64,000 nucleotides of DNA from Enoplolaimus lenunculus (GCA_030248215.1 JASANG010000507.1:1-64000), one strand, 5' to 3'; shown: positions 12,096 through 24,885, counted from the first letter of the stretch. Notes: a model not told the origin generated them from the sequence alone. Numbers and translations are program-made.

Positions 12096-12280
12096 CTCAG
12101 CCAATCACAGGCCTTTAAAATTTGATCCACTGCTCAACTCGCATTGGACAACGAAAACACCGAATTTTCCAGCCAATAAAATCTATGCACAGTGCCTGTT
12201 TTCGAGGTGTGCTGATTGGCTAAAATTTGGAGCTCCGGCAGTATATAAGACCGCTGCACAGGCTGAACATTCAGTTCAGT
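12096..12280 (+). promoter_or_regulatory. CCAAT/TATA promoter-like block inside the 16-kb element
   Basis: Four CCAAT boxes alternate in orientation: CCAAT at 12101, ATTGG at 12143, CCAAT at 12173 and ATTGG at 12215. Their spacings are 42, 30 and 42 bp. A TATATAA box follows at 12242-12248, and an initiator-like ttcagtt lies about 30 bp further on (12270-12276). This is textbook spacing for an RNA polymerase II promoter with NF-Y-type sites. It points right, towards the GC-rich ORF 6 kb away, so a long leader or an intron would be required. Promoter function is inferred. Confidence 0.65.
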
Positions 12281-15200
12281 TTCATATTTTTCGGTTTTTG
12301 CTCGCGTGCTCGAGCCGCGACAGCAAACCGATCTCTCTGCACACGGAGGCGACTTAGTGTGCACGAGAGTTTCGGGGCGCTGAAGCAAGGGGGGGTTATG
12401 TGCGTTGCGCACGGGGGCCAAAATTTTAAGAGGGGGCCCAGTTAGGATTTTCAGTTTTCACAAAGGGGGCGTGGGTAAAATTTTGGGCTAAAATTTGCCT
12501 GACGTTGGCGACAACGCAGGTACGAGAATTTTTGTATAAATTTTGGGGGGAAAAACTTAAAATCAGAAAACCTGCAAGGAGGCGCCATTTGTGCGACAAT
12601 TCTAAAGAAAATTAGGCACAACATAGATTGACAAAAACATTCGCAGGATTGATTGTCAGTACGGTAGGGAGGCCAATTCAGCCTAATGCTAAGCATTTAG
12701 GATATGGCAACTAAAAGAGCTGAGGCCTACCGTCCAGAAAATTTCAATGTACCCTGTGATTTGAGACGATTCTAACCAGGCCCCAATGATCTAAGCTTGT
12801 GGCAAGGCCCGTCCAGCTGACAATCAAACTGCTGAATGTACAGCCTGTGAAAATTTAGGCTTGAGGCTATGGAGCTGCGCTACACTCGGAAACAGACACG
12901 GCATAAGAGAGTAAACCTATATGAAAATTTTCTACAAAAACCTAATAAGTTTAAGTCTCGTGGTCTAATATGAAACTAATTAGGCCCCGGTGCCTTTGCC
13001 TAGATCTCGCGGTTTTGCACGTGCAGCATTTCAGGAAGGATTTAAAACAATCAGCAGCGGGCCCGACACAACAGCAAGTACAAGGGGAGCAAGGCTCAAG
13101 GCGTATACTTTCGCATGTAGACTCGCCTATCAGTATACGTAGGGATATATGCGGATAAGTAGCTGTGTTTCGGGCTCACTGTCCTAGGATATAACCTATT
13201 CTGCCGGGCAACACCAAAGACTCCTAAGGGCATAGCTATCGGTAAGACGAACAATTAAGTCCTAGTTAATGCACGAGGCGTAGAGTAAAATAGTTGTGGT
13301 GGATTCTCAAATCAACAATTTTTCTTCTAGCGAATTACTATTTAACATTTTAAGTAGCCAGTAGATTGCTACCAAATTCACTGCAATCGACGAAAATTTC
13401 ATCGGCGCAATTTTATCAAATAAGGTATACACTAAAAAGTGTCTATGCTGTACATAACTGTACAAATTCATAATAAACCAAAACTTCAAATCTTGTATAG
13501 TCCTGAACCTAGAGCGCTCAGCTACTTCCTGGCCTAAGAGCCACGGCTGAAATTGAGATAAAACCCAGAAGTAAAACAGACTCCAGTTTTTGCACGAATG
13601 TGAAAATTCTATGAATATCGGAGTCTCAAGAAATGAACTAATAGCCCTGGTTCGAATCAGTGGCAAGTAAAATCAATTAAAAACCTCAAAGGCTAGGATC
13701 GATCCGCCTTTCTATTGAAACGGTCTACAATCAAGAAAAGCAAAATTCTGCTGAACCATCTAATCCTCAGGAATAAAACTAAGGTTAAGCTATACCCATG
13801 ACCAAGTGTCATTATGTTTAACCATGAGAAAAAGTTGTGAGCACACAGTTGTACAAAAATCCACGGAGAAAAAAAACTAGTTGTCGCTGGTACGGTCTAC
13901 TTACACGCACTCGGGGGTTCGTTAGAGCTTAGAGCATGGGCAGGCTTAGGCGTACGACGATATCGGGATTTTGTGACTCTCAAAACCTGATATCACGCCG
14001 GGGGACCGTCATCCTCTAGGCAAGTAGCTTACTTTGGCAGATCCACGGCCTCGAACACCCGTGAGAGTATCATCTCGGATTCGTCCGCAGGGATACTCGT
14101 TGATCGTACCCGTAACACTTGGGGGCTACTCCGTGGATTCTTCTGTTTTCTGTTGTTCCTTAATTGAATTTCTTAAATTAACTTGCCTTACAGGCAATCT
14201 TTAAACTGTTAAATTGCTCGACCAATTTTGACAAGTAGCCAACGCTAGACCATTCTCCCCCCTATTTTAGTGAATCAACCGTGTGCCCACAACGGTTCAT
14301 CCTAAAGTTTTGGTTTATAAGTAACAATCTAATTAAGCTATTTAAGTTTGAGGACCTCTCGCACAGGACTAGGCAAAACTCCGAGAGGTCCAGACTTCGC
14401 ACACCTACTCTACATATTAATGTTTTAAAACCCTGTACCTTGTAATTCTCAGACCAGCTGCTTCAGGTATAGGCAAAATTCAAGCAGCTACAGCTTTCGC
14501 CCACCAAACTCTATGCTATATTATTTAAATGCTGCAACTATACTAAGCAGGCTGCCCTCCTTAAATAAACTCCGGGCAGCCTATACTTACTCTGAATAGA
14601 ATCGTACGTACACACTTTTGCTTTAACTATGTTATGTACGTATTGTGAACTTGTTGGGAGTTTGTCGAGCGTCCGCCAATGAGTCCCTCCAAGGTTTTCA
14701 GCCCAAAATTCACTATTCCTGTTTCGCAACAAAAAAAAAATCTCCATTGCGTTGCCTAAGCTCTGTTCACCAACCCCAGCCGGACGCCATTTGCTCGAAT
14801 TGAGCACATGGTCCAAAGCTTGACAAGCTCCCAGCATCTTACGTAAGGCGCCTAACCCCCCTTAGACCGGTTTCTTTTTCAATTACCGGGAAAATTTTCT
14901 TGAGCAAAACATTTACTCACACTATTTAGAAACCCGACCTTCGATGGAAGGGATGCACAAGAACACTCACATAACCCGGGGAACAGTTGCGGTCGACTGC
15001 GGTTCCACGGCTATCTCACAATCAACTTGAGACTAAGATTACACATATTACAGCGTGCACCTTTCGACTGGGTGTATCGACAACATGCTAAAACCGCACC
15101 TTAGCCCAGAATAAAAGTAACAGCTCTAGCAAAAATGTTCAACCCCCCTCAGAAATCGAACCGAATCTCAATAGTATAAATTTCGACTCAGAAAACCCGC

Positions 15201-18200
15201 CCACATGGCACACTGTGCCTTCTCCCCAACGGATTTACGGGAAAATATGTGCACCAAATTAGATAATTTCAACACCCTCGTTAGGGCTTAATACGTTTAG
15301 TCCGAAAAAGACTTCAAACTTCATCTAATAAGCGTGTTGCACATTTCCCGAATTTCCTAATTGAAATGAGTGCTCAGAGTTGGTAGCCCTTGTCAAATAG
15401 GCAACTAAAACTGCTAAATGCAGCAAATTTTGCGGAGTCCTATTTATAAATTCATGATGGAACGGTAACTCGTACCCCGCGTTAGAACCTACTGCTGTCC
15501 CACCCCCCCCCCAGTTCTTTTAATTGGCCGGGACAGATCAAATCAAGACTGAGCACTCAAGCCAACGCGCAAAATGAATGCGGCGTCCATTCAATACGTA
15601 CCTGAACAGACATATTAAAGTATATGAACATGTTTGACGGGAGGAACTTGGAGGATCAGCTCTCTCTCTTTAATTACTCCGAATAGTCGTTAAATCGAAT
15701 TTCCTTCGCAAATCCCATTCACACCATCAAGTTCCTCTCATGTTAAAGTATGCGCCACTAAAATTAAAAAGGGAGATCGGATGCTGGTCACAATTGTCAG
15801 AGCCGCATCCGACACTACTAAATTCTATCCACAAACAGGGACACTGCCGCCAAGGAAATTAAAATTCCCAACGAGAATTACTACCTACCCCGGAACACAA
15901 GTGTACCCATAATACAACCTGCCAGGAATTTAGCCTTAAAATCATAAAATGCAAGCGCATTAAGCTATAAATAAAAATTGAGTCCCTAGCGAATGTGCAT
16001 GTTGAACGCTCCCAATTTCTATCAAGGAGCTAAAATCAGATACTCCTGTCAGCTAATGTTAATTTAATTACAAATCCGTACCCTACGACAGGAAAGGAGT
16101 ACTTGTGTAGTGCGCAGACACCGGAACTAACATCGGTGGACGTTTACTTACCAGGTTTGCAGAACAAATCACCCCAAGCTGTTATAATACTAGACCTTGC
16201 CCCTACCCAACTTACCTCAGGATTCTGGTACGCGGTGAACCAAACCTTGGCAGCCCATAACGCTGTGTTCGACGCCACTTCGCAACCGGGCGGGATTTGA
16301 TCACTCCCAACGGGTTTCGAGGGAATGTACCTCCTTAAGGTCGGCCAGCCTATCGGGGGGAAATTTAGGCTAAGAAACACGGTTGTAAAAGGGATGCCCA
16401 GTTTCCGTAAACCGGTACCTTGCTACAAATCCGGTTGTGTGCTGAATCTGAAATAGTACACTCAACCATTTTCCTTTGGGTGTCCCACTACACAAAACGC
16501 CCAAACACCATTCAAAGTTTAGGACACCGTGCATGCAAGTAAATAATGTAGACCGCCTGTATGAAACGCAACAAACATGTACCCCCTGTCTAGCAATACT
16601 CAGGAGTCCGTAAGCAAACTGAGAAAAATGAATGGAATAAAAGCCTGAGGGATGTAGAATTCAAGAGTAATATCATTTTGCTTCCTTCGAAATTACCGGT
16701 GACATGTTTACTATCCGAGCTTACGGAATCCTAAAACGTATTTCTAAAACCAGGCGGGACAAGCCCATAATTGTCGTGAGGGTGTTACCGCACTCAAACG
16801 CAAAATCTCGAGACTTGACTTAACCGGCGACAGCCAACTAAACTGAACTCACGCGGAAACCTGGAATTCTCCAAGAATGTTTGTATTTCCGGTGTAAAAA
16901 AACGCGTAAATTACAGGCGGAGATCTGTATTGTTGGAGAGGACAGAGTGGAAACGTTTAAAATCAACAAGAGGGTGTCAGGTTTTTTTTCAAAACCCAAC
17001 TTACCACCAGTTGGACACTTCACCTTAATCCCCAGGGCCCAAGTCGCTGGGCCCTGGATGTCCAAAATCTGACCCCCTCTTTTCTACAACTCCAATTAAC
17101 TGGGTGAAGGAATGTGACCACGGGAAAGGAGCATCCACGGGTCACCGCACAGTTAATTCGGCCCCTATCGGAGATTCTAGCCAGTCTCGACTCGTGAAGT
17201 TAGGGGAATTTATCGAGCGGGAGGCAGAATTCCGAGGCCACACCACCCCATAAATTTTACGCAGCGTTTTTCAAAAATGGTGTGGTTTAGGGTAAAATTT
17301 TCTTTAATTTGAATTTGAAGTATTGAATAATTGGACGAGCTTGATCGTTTAATTATTGACGGCACAGACGAGGAGGGGCAGGACGACCAAAATTGTCATT
17401 GGCACCACTTTTCAGTAAACGGTATGGGACACTTTTCAATGGGATACATAATTCTAAGGTGGTATTGGAATTACCCACATGCATGTTGTCCCCAGCCCAC
17501 CTACACGCCCTTGGGCTCGAGCTAAGGGAATCACACACATGATAAGCCGAACAAATTACTTTCAAGGCAAATTTAGTCCTGTCAACCCGAGAGTGACCGT
17601 AAAAATTTTCTTGAAGACCAAGCTCAACACGTTCAGTGGTTGCGCGCTCTGAGGGTTTCGGTTATCAATCCGAAATTCCTAGCAACCACCCGGACAGATT
17701 GACACCGGTAGAGTCGTATTATTTATGTTGTTATGAAGTTTGAATTTGCTGTACCGGAGAACGCCGGACGTAGGAAACGTGCCGAGTTAGTAGGGGTCAG
17801 CCCAGTTGGTCCATTGGGGCACGAGATAACGCACCCTCAGTCGGTAGGGGTGGGCAGCTCCGTGTTACCCATGGGGAACTGTGATTTTATTGATTTGATG
17901 AATTGAATGGAAAATTTGACTTTTAAATTCCCCACGGGCATAAAAACCCAAATTCCAACCCTCAACTAAAAGAGTTGAGGATAAGTGTCCGACTAAAATC
18001 AAAATTTCATGAGGTTTTCAAAATGTCGGCACAGAACCAACATTAAGCTCTATCTAGACCGAAACCGGTGATATCATTGGCAGTTCATTCCCCCACTTAA
18101 ATGATTCAAATCAGTCCTCGAGGACTTGAATCTAGTCGCGTGGCCTAAACCTCCCATCAGGACTAAAACCAAAGAAGCGCCACCCGACAACTAATTTCTA

Positions 18201-18440
18201 CCGAACAAAGTTACTGATATAGCAATGTCTTGAGATTTAATCATGTTTAGTGAAACAGGAGTACGGAACATACTTTGGAATATCTGACTGGAACTGGACA
18301 TTAAAATGAACATTGAGATAATACTGGAAATCTGTCGCTTGAACCTGGAAACCCTGTTGAGATGAGTATGACCACGAAGCTAACCTTAAGACAATTAGAG
18401 CAGCCCAAAACAATGACAGTGTTAGTTGCGAATTCAGTAA
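12281..18440. other. 6-kb element interior without a supported gene
   Basis: Only short ORFs (up to about 120 codons at 13307-13666, minus strand) with no recognisable motif. Base composition is more balanced than in the flanking host DNA. No conserved polymerase, integrase, capsid or envelope motif was found on either strand. It may be leader, intron or highly decayed coding sequence. Confidence 0.5.
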
Positions 18441-20282
18441 ATGATATGCGCTTACCCTTACCCATTTCGAATTATAGCGGATGAAACTGTACCCCCTACA
18501 ATAACAACATCAAGGGCAACAACAGTAGAGGCAACTCAGAACAACAACAATCGCAACAGCAGCGACGCCTGCAACAAAAACAACAACAACAACAACCACA
18601 ACAATCACAACAACCGCAACTACAACCCCAGACCAGCTGCAACCACCACCAACAACAACAAACACAACAACAGGGTCATGGCTGATTTCCGAGGCTACAA
18701 CAACCCTGAGAACGGCGGTGAGGACGGCTTTAGTGAAGAAAGCCAATCCAGGCGCCGTGCCGAGGTTTTCGGCGATGACCCTGTCCCAGAATACTCCCTG
18801 AACCCACACCACGGTCCCCCAGCCCCCCGCGACACCACACGCCCTGCCCTCCGACTATCCGCCCTCCCCGGCACCGCGCAGGTCCTCAGCCTGCTATTTG
18901 TTGGCTTGGCGTTCCAAACGCCACTTGGCGCGGCCTGGTGCGTCATCCAGGTCCTCGGCGCGGCGTGGCATTACATTCGCCACGACCCGACTGCAACCGC
19001 CAGCTGGATGATGGCGACCGCGTCGGATTGCCGGGACTATGTCTGTATAGGCATCCCGCCTCCCGGCGATACGCTCCATCGTCTTGGACGTGAGACGATG
19101 TTAGAGCCGCTTGTGTACGCTCTGACGTATCACAAGTTCGCCGCTCCGGGGATGCGGGAACATCTCCGCGGGATCTCAGAGTATCAGGTCCTTTACTGCG
19201 ACCCCTGGGATCCCGTACTCGGCACCGGCGAGGACGTAGACGGAGTCCAGAACACTCTGGAACTCGTTACGCAATACAACAACATTGCCGGCCGCGCCAT
19301 TGAGGACCTCGCGCGGCACTATGATCATGGCAGCCAGTACTATCGGCGCCACATCATAGTCGGCGACGAGTCAGCCTACCCGCTGTGGGCTGTGTACTAC
19401 GGCGACCCGGATGTCGCTGTAATCGCGTTTCCCGGCGCCGACATACCAACCCTGTGCCGGATCGCGCGTCTGGTAGCCACTCCTCTGGTATTCCGCATCA
19501 CGATTTGCGGTGGCTACCACTCCGTTTTCGCGTGGACAGGGCGCACCCCCAACCCGCGGGACGACGGCGCATACTACCACGAGCAGTCGGGGTCAGTCAA
19601 CAGTCGGTACTTCGAAGAACTTATCACCGACCAACTGAACCCTGGCACCGTGGCGTACTCAGTGTATGCGCACATCTCGGAGCTCGCCTCCGAACTTCAA
19701 GACAGCCCGCGGGTCACCCTCCTGCCCCCGATGCCCCTCAGCGAGCTGTCCTGCACCGCCCGCGCCGTGCTCGAAGGTTACCTGGCAATGGTGGAGTTCT
19801 ACTCACATGGAGCTCCCTACTTCTACCATTGCAGCCTGGATTACCTTTTCCACGGCGTCCCCGACAGTGAGCTCGCTGAGCGCTACCTGCACACTGGGGG
19901 ACCGCTACCACTACCGCAGCTGGTCAAGAAGATGCGGCCGACACTCGACCTGCCCTTCAGGCGAGACCTGTGCGTGCGGCAGCTCCCCTTGGCCTCCCCG
20001 CTGCCCAACCAGCCCGCCCTTCCCAGCAACATTCCTTTGGCCCCCGGACAACTCACACAGTCCGAGCGGGTGGAAGAACATTTGCGGCGAATGGCGGAAG
20101 AAGCTGGGCCGCCGCGCGAGGGTGATCGAGAGGATCCGGTGGAAATCCCACCTGAAGATCCGGTAGTCATCACCCCCGTGCAGAGAGCAAGATGGAGGCG
20201 CGAGTTGGGGTTACGCCGATTAAGGGCGTGGAACGCTGAACTTATGGCGATGTACAATCGTTTTGGCTCCCGGGAAACTTAA
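18441..20282 (+). CDS. GC-rich 613-codon ORF of unknown family
   Basis: A single uninterrupted frame, and the only long ORF of the 16-kb element. The first 79 codons are mostly CAA/AAC repeats encoding Asn-rich low complexity. The more likely start is the ATG at 18678 (MADFRGYNN), which has a G at +4 and coincides with a switch to strongly GC-ending codons. From there the protein has an acidic/basic N-terminal part, a hydrophobic stretch (about residues 145-180, including VLSLLFVGLAF and a GAAW repeated twice), a long central region rich in Tyr, His, Pro and Asp with aromatic motifs such as YHSVFAW, and a Pro/Glu-rich then Arg-rich C-terminus. I recognise no family. It could be a structural (Gag-like) or membrane-linked protein, but nothing proves this. 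Its GC content and codon use differ sharply from PPIL2 and the LIM gene, which suggests a foreign origin. Confidence 0.75.
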   Translation: MICAYPYPFRIIADETVPPTITTSRATTVEATQNNNNRNSSDACNKNNNNNNHNNHNNRNYNPRPAATTTNNNKHNNRVMADFRGYNNPENGGEDGFSEESQSRRRAEVFGDDPVPEYSLNPHHGPPAPRDTTRPALRLSALPGTAQVLSLLFVGLAFQTPLGAAWCVIQVLGAAWHYIRHDPTATASWMMATASDCRDYVCIGIPPPGDTLHRLGRETMLEPLVYALTYHKFAAPGMREHLRGISEYQVLYCDPWDPVLGTGEDVDGVQNTLELVTQYNNIAGRAIEDLARHYDHGSQYYRRHIIVGDESAYPLWAVYYGDPDVAVIAFPGADIPTLCRIARLVATPLVFRITICGGYHSVFAWTGRTPNPRDDGAYYHEQSGSVNSRYFEELITDQLNPGTVAYSVYAHISELASELQDSPRVTLLPPMPLSELSCTARAVLEGYLAMVEFYSHGAPYFYHCSLDYLFHGVPDSELAERYLHTGGPLPLPQLVKKMRPTLDLPFRRDLCVRQLPLASPLPNQPALPSNIPLAPGQLTQSERVEEHLRRMAEEAGPPREGDREDPVEIPPEDPVVITPVQRARWRRELGLRRLRAWNAELMAMYNRFGSRET

Positions 20283-21999
20283 TTGTTCCCTGCCTCACGG
20301 CAACTGGAGGTATCTATGGGCCGAGATACCCCGGTCGGGAAGCCACACGATTCGCTTAACGCGCTGACACTGTAGGACCACCCACAAACTTTCGGCCCCA
20401 GATAATTAGGCCATAGCTAGCGAACTTTATGCTTAGCACGCCGTAAATAGTTTCAACGCTGCATCTCCCTTTTCCTTAGAGCTAGGCTCGAGTCTAGCAA
20501 CAGTGTCAGTGCCTTGGACTTGGCTCACGCAACACAGGCGCAGGGACGTACCGTTCAGGAGATAAGGGTCGACACAAACTACCAAATCCAAAAATCTGAG
20601 AGAAGGAGAGGGACACTTCTTAGGAGAGCGTTGCTTTCGTTGCTTTTAGGAGCTGCATACGCATAGCAAGGCCCAGAGATGTTTCTAATGTGTCAGAAGC
20701 CCAAACCTGAACGGAGCACGGCCCTGTAACCCAGCTTAAAACTGTATCAAATGTGACATTTTACAGACTGCGATAGGACGCTTCTAGAAGCTGGGTGTAG
20801 CCTGTGTTGGCGAAATACTTATTTCACCGGATGCGACGTTTAGCACAATGGGGCAGATTTATAGTAGGCCGGGCCATCGAAAATCCGCTGTTCCTGAATT
20901 AGGTAAACTCATTACATTTTCACAATAAGGAACAACCCCCATTGCCATCGCCGGATTATTGGCACCTATAATGAAGCTCCATGTGCACATATATCATTTT
21001 TGTTGCTTAATCGTTGTTGCTCAATTGTTGTTGCTTAACACCCGCATGGGTAAATCCTGTAGCGTATCGGAAAACAATTACGGATAGCTCCGCGGCCGTT
21101 TCGTTAGGAATCTCATCGCTCACACCGCGTAAATCACTTAAGTAGCTGCAGCGCACTGGCAATGCAACTCTCAGGTATAAGGGCTAACACGAAATGCCCA
21201 AATTAAAATTCTATGAGGTGTCAGGGACACTATTCCCTCTTGAACACCCATCCAAACTCAGCCATTGTATAAATTATTGTTGTCATTATTATTATTATTA
21301 TTTTTTTACTGTTATTATTATTGTCTTATTATTGTCGTTGTTAGTATTTTGCTGTGGTTGTTAATGCTATTCTTTTGTTTTTTTATATATCGTGTCTTTC
21401 AAGTATGATTGTTTGATGATGACAGTCAGGCACGCTCACTCGACAATCCTTTTTGTTGCGTCCCCTTAACTTTACATGAATATCGTAAACAATACGGGCC
21501 GCTCTTTCAGCTCGGGTCGCGTTTGGCTACGAGAGGGGTACCGCCATTAACATCTGAAAAGTCTTACCCCACACAATGCTCTTGGCTGGTGTAGTTGTTT
21601 GTGTTTGTAGCTACTAATTCGTATTTTGTTTCATGCATATGCGTATTGGCTTGGCATCAAGACCCAAAGGATGTTTCCTTCTTAGGTATTGGCCTAAGAA
21701 GCCTAGGAAGCTTAATTAGCTCATGGAGTGCTTTTGACATGTTTTCAGAATTACCATCGGTCTCCTTGTTTTTTCGTATGACTAGACATACAAGACTAGA
21801 ACCGCTTTCCGAGATTTAATCTCGTTCTAATGCGTAGCCGGCAGTGCAAGACAGGAGTTGGGTCTGACTATACTATATGTGTAAATTCGTCTGTATGTAT
21901 ATTTGTCAATGTCTCCTATTACTTTTGGCGTGTTGTAAGTAATTTTTTTTATGTATATGTGTATGCCCACCCGATGTCGACATAACCAAGGAGATCCTA
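20283..21999. other. 3' interior of the 16-kb element, no gene seen
   Basis: Contains an ATT-rich microsatellite (about 21275-21330) and short unsupported ORFs. Just before the right repeat it reads aaggagatccta, a poor polypurine tract. No polyadenylation signal close to the ORF end was identified. Confidence 0.5.
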
Positions 22000-24885
22000 G
22001 TTTACTACCTCCCTAAATTTTGTTTCTACCATTTCAATAACGAGATGTCATTTGAAAGGCGATTGACTAGAATTGGCGTAAGTTATTGCTTTGACTAGAA
22101 ATTGTAAGACTAGAGTACAGGAATTTCCCCTCTGTTTCCTTCCGACGGGTATTCAAATTCTGACCAGCTGAAACAGATTGCACATCCTAACGATTAGATT
22201 CGCGTGACTAGCAGGATATTTGCACAGTACTGACATCCCCACTGGATAGTTGAATTGCTCAGAGATTTGCTGTAATTGGAAACGGATCTAAGCGGCCTAT
22301 GAAAATTAAGGAAGCAAAGAAGGGGTTGTTTCAGACGTTGCACTCCGTACAGGGTTAGGTGGTCAAAATTTTTGCGATTTCCGAGTCTTGTAAGAGCAGT
22401 TTGACCCTTACTTTTTACTCAGGCTTAACTTCCCCCTGGAAAGCTGAACCCTGTTCCCCCTTGCCCACCGAATAGAGTTAATTGATAGCACAACACAAAT
22501 TGAATATGTAAACTCATACGTCGCAAAGCCATTGATAGCATAGACGTTACAGATCGTTGGGTTGAGAGTAGGAAGAGGGGTTGCAGGGTCCGAGCAGCAA
22601 ATAATGACTAGGTATGGTTGTTTGGGTTATCGGACCGTCGCAACGTCGCTAGTGTACTGTCGGTCAAAACGTATACTCATGCCCACGCCCCGCTCTTGAC
22701 GCGGACCCCTCAACCGGAAATACTGAATGGAAGTCCAACTGAACGTGTACACTATAGCAAGAAGGAAATTGTACACCGGTGCGAGAGTTTCGTTATAGGA
22801 ATATAAAAAGGGGGATGGATCCTGCAGTTTGTTTCCCCAGCCTCCTCCGAATGTTTCCTGTTTCGACACCGTGAAGAGCTCTGAGTTGGGCCCCAGTAAA
22901 AGCTAATTGGACGGCGGCCCCGCAAACAAATACCCGTGCCTCCCTTGCTCCGTAGAATAACTCAGTAACACGTGAAACATTTCCAACTGCATATTAAGTT
23001 TGCGCTGTTAGTATGGGGTGCATGGGCGGTCAGTTTCAAAGCCCCAAACTGCATAAACTGCAGTGGTTGCCGGCAAATTTGACGAAGGAGTTTCAGCACG
23101 GAGGAAACGCGATACGCGTCTTAAGGGGAGAGAAGAAAGATTACGGGTAGTTTGAAATTTCAAATTTTCGAATTTTAAGTTAAGCAACGCCTCGCCTCAG
23201 CCTAAGGGTGGTAGACAGTTTAGGATCGGGGGTAGTTTGTTTTTGGGGTTTAGGATATGCAAAGGGGGTAGGCAAAGTTATACTTTTCGCAGGCTTAACA
23301 GGATTTTTTGGAGGTAATCAAGTAGAGCGATGGTCATCTGTCTTTTAGGACAACTGGGTTTTAGGGTTCGAGGTCCGTTGATTTTTGAATTTTTAGATGC
23401 GGAGCTGGCGTTTTTGGGTTCGGCATACCGGGTTGGCCGAGTAAGCCGTCCCGGCTGCCGTTTTAGGTCGAAAACCAGGATCTTGCGAAAATTCTGAATT
23501 TTATGACACTGAAACTTTGGAAATTTCCTTTCATTTTTGGGTTTCCTGGGATTCTAAATTTAGTACCTGTCGTCTTGGCCTTCTGTTTTGGCCGAGAAAG
23601 CCACTCCGAACCTGCACAGTGAGTGAACGTCTAAAATTAGCGGGAATGTAGGTTATGAGTATTGGTCGCGAATTGGGTTTTCAGGAAATTTTGATTGTAA
23701 TTTTATGGAATATAGCATGTAGGCTGGCATTAGGCAATTTCCCTGCACTGTGGCGACTAAGAAAATCACCCCACTTATAGCCCGCAATGCGGTAGTCAAA
23801 AGTTATAAACATTTTAAAACTTCGAGATTTTGTGTGTGTCCGGAGGCCCGGCTCCGAAAAATGCAATTTTCACTTTTCCGGAATCGGATGTTAAAATTAG
23901 TACCATTCGACTCAGCTCGCTGAGCTGATCAAGAAAACCACCCCGATCCTTATTCGGAAACCAATAGTTTGAAAGTTATGGGCCCCTGAAGTTTTCGGGA
24001 TTTAACGTGTACACGCTTTACGGATCCCGGGTCCAAAAATGCAATTTTCACTTTTCCGGGATCGGGTGCTAAATTTGGTATCAATCGATTCAGCTCGTCG
24101 AGCTGGTTAAGAAAACCACCCCTAACCCTGCTCGCAAACTAGTACTTAAGGAGTTATGGTCAATCAAAGGTTTCAAAGATTTTGTGTATGTACACTTTTA
24201 CGGATCGGATCCTGAAAAACGCTATTTTCACTTTTTCACGATCCACCCTAAACATGGGTACCGTTCGATTCCGCGCATCGTGCTGAATAAGAAAACCACC
24301 CCAAACAGGGTTCGCAAATCAAAACTTAAAAAGTTACGATCATTTGAAAATCTTTTATAATTTACGTGTACACACAAATTACGGATCCGGTCCTGAAAAC
24401 GCGATTTCAACTTTTTCGAGCTATTGGGTTAGAATAGGTATCATTCGATTCGGCCTGACGAGTAGAGCAAGAAAACCACCCCAAACATTACCCACAAACC
24501 CATGGTTAAAAAGTTATGGCCAAACGGAAATTTCAAAATTTAGTGTGCACACGCTTTACGGATACGGCTCCGAAAAATGCAATTTCCATTTTTTTCGGAG
24601 TACAATGTAAAATTTGGTACCATTCGATTCCCCACATTCTGTTGAGCAAGAAAACTATCCCGAACAGGGTTCGAAAGCATATTTCAAAAGTTGTGGCCTG
24701 TGGAAGTTTCGGCATTTCGCATGCATACGTTTAGGGGGGGTTAGACTTAGATGTGCGATTATCATTTCTTTTGGTTCTTAGGCCAGCCCACAACGCCAGC
24801 AAAGGTTCTCGACAACTTATTTTGTTAATGAGGGGAAGGTTCAGCAAAAGCACGTTAGTCGGTTTAGGTAGCTTAAGCGAAAGCA
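22000..24885. repeat. Right 2.9-kb direct repeat of the 16-kb element
   Basis: Near-identical copy of 8757-11644 in the same orientation, including the ~178-bp subrepeat array (about 23720-24730). Differences between the copies are scattered and number roughly 20 by eye. Confidence 0.95.

Larger units (their letters stand above)
8757..24885 (+). mobile_element. 16.1-kb element with 2.9-kb terminal direct repeats
   Basis: Two long direct repeats (8757-11644 and 22000-24885) bracket a 10.4-kb interior. The interior holds a CCAAT/TATA promoter-like block near its left side and one long GC-rich ORF (18441-20282). I saw no reverse transcriptase, integrase, protease or DNA polymerase, no clear tRNA-primer site after the left repeat and no convincing polypurine tract before the right one. 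The repeats begin gtttactacc and end gcgaaagca, and no target duplication is evident (ttccg on the left, atcga on the right). The repeats differ at roughly 20 positions, under 1%, so the insertion is young. It looks whole as a unit. It could be a large non-autonomous LTR element (LARD-like), a virus-derived element integrated with direct repeats, or something new; the family is unassigned. Confidence 0.75.

Noticed and set aside
13640-13675. ggttcgaatc, a tRNA B-box-like word
   Set aside because: No A box at the right distance and no cloverleaf could be drawn.
19385-20257. Overlapping ORFs of 161, 166 and 124 codons within the GC-rich ORF
   Set aside because: Shadow frames opened by high GC content; the 613-codon frame has the consistent codon bias.
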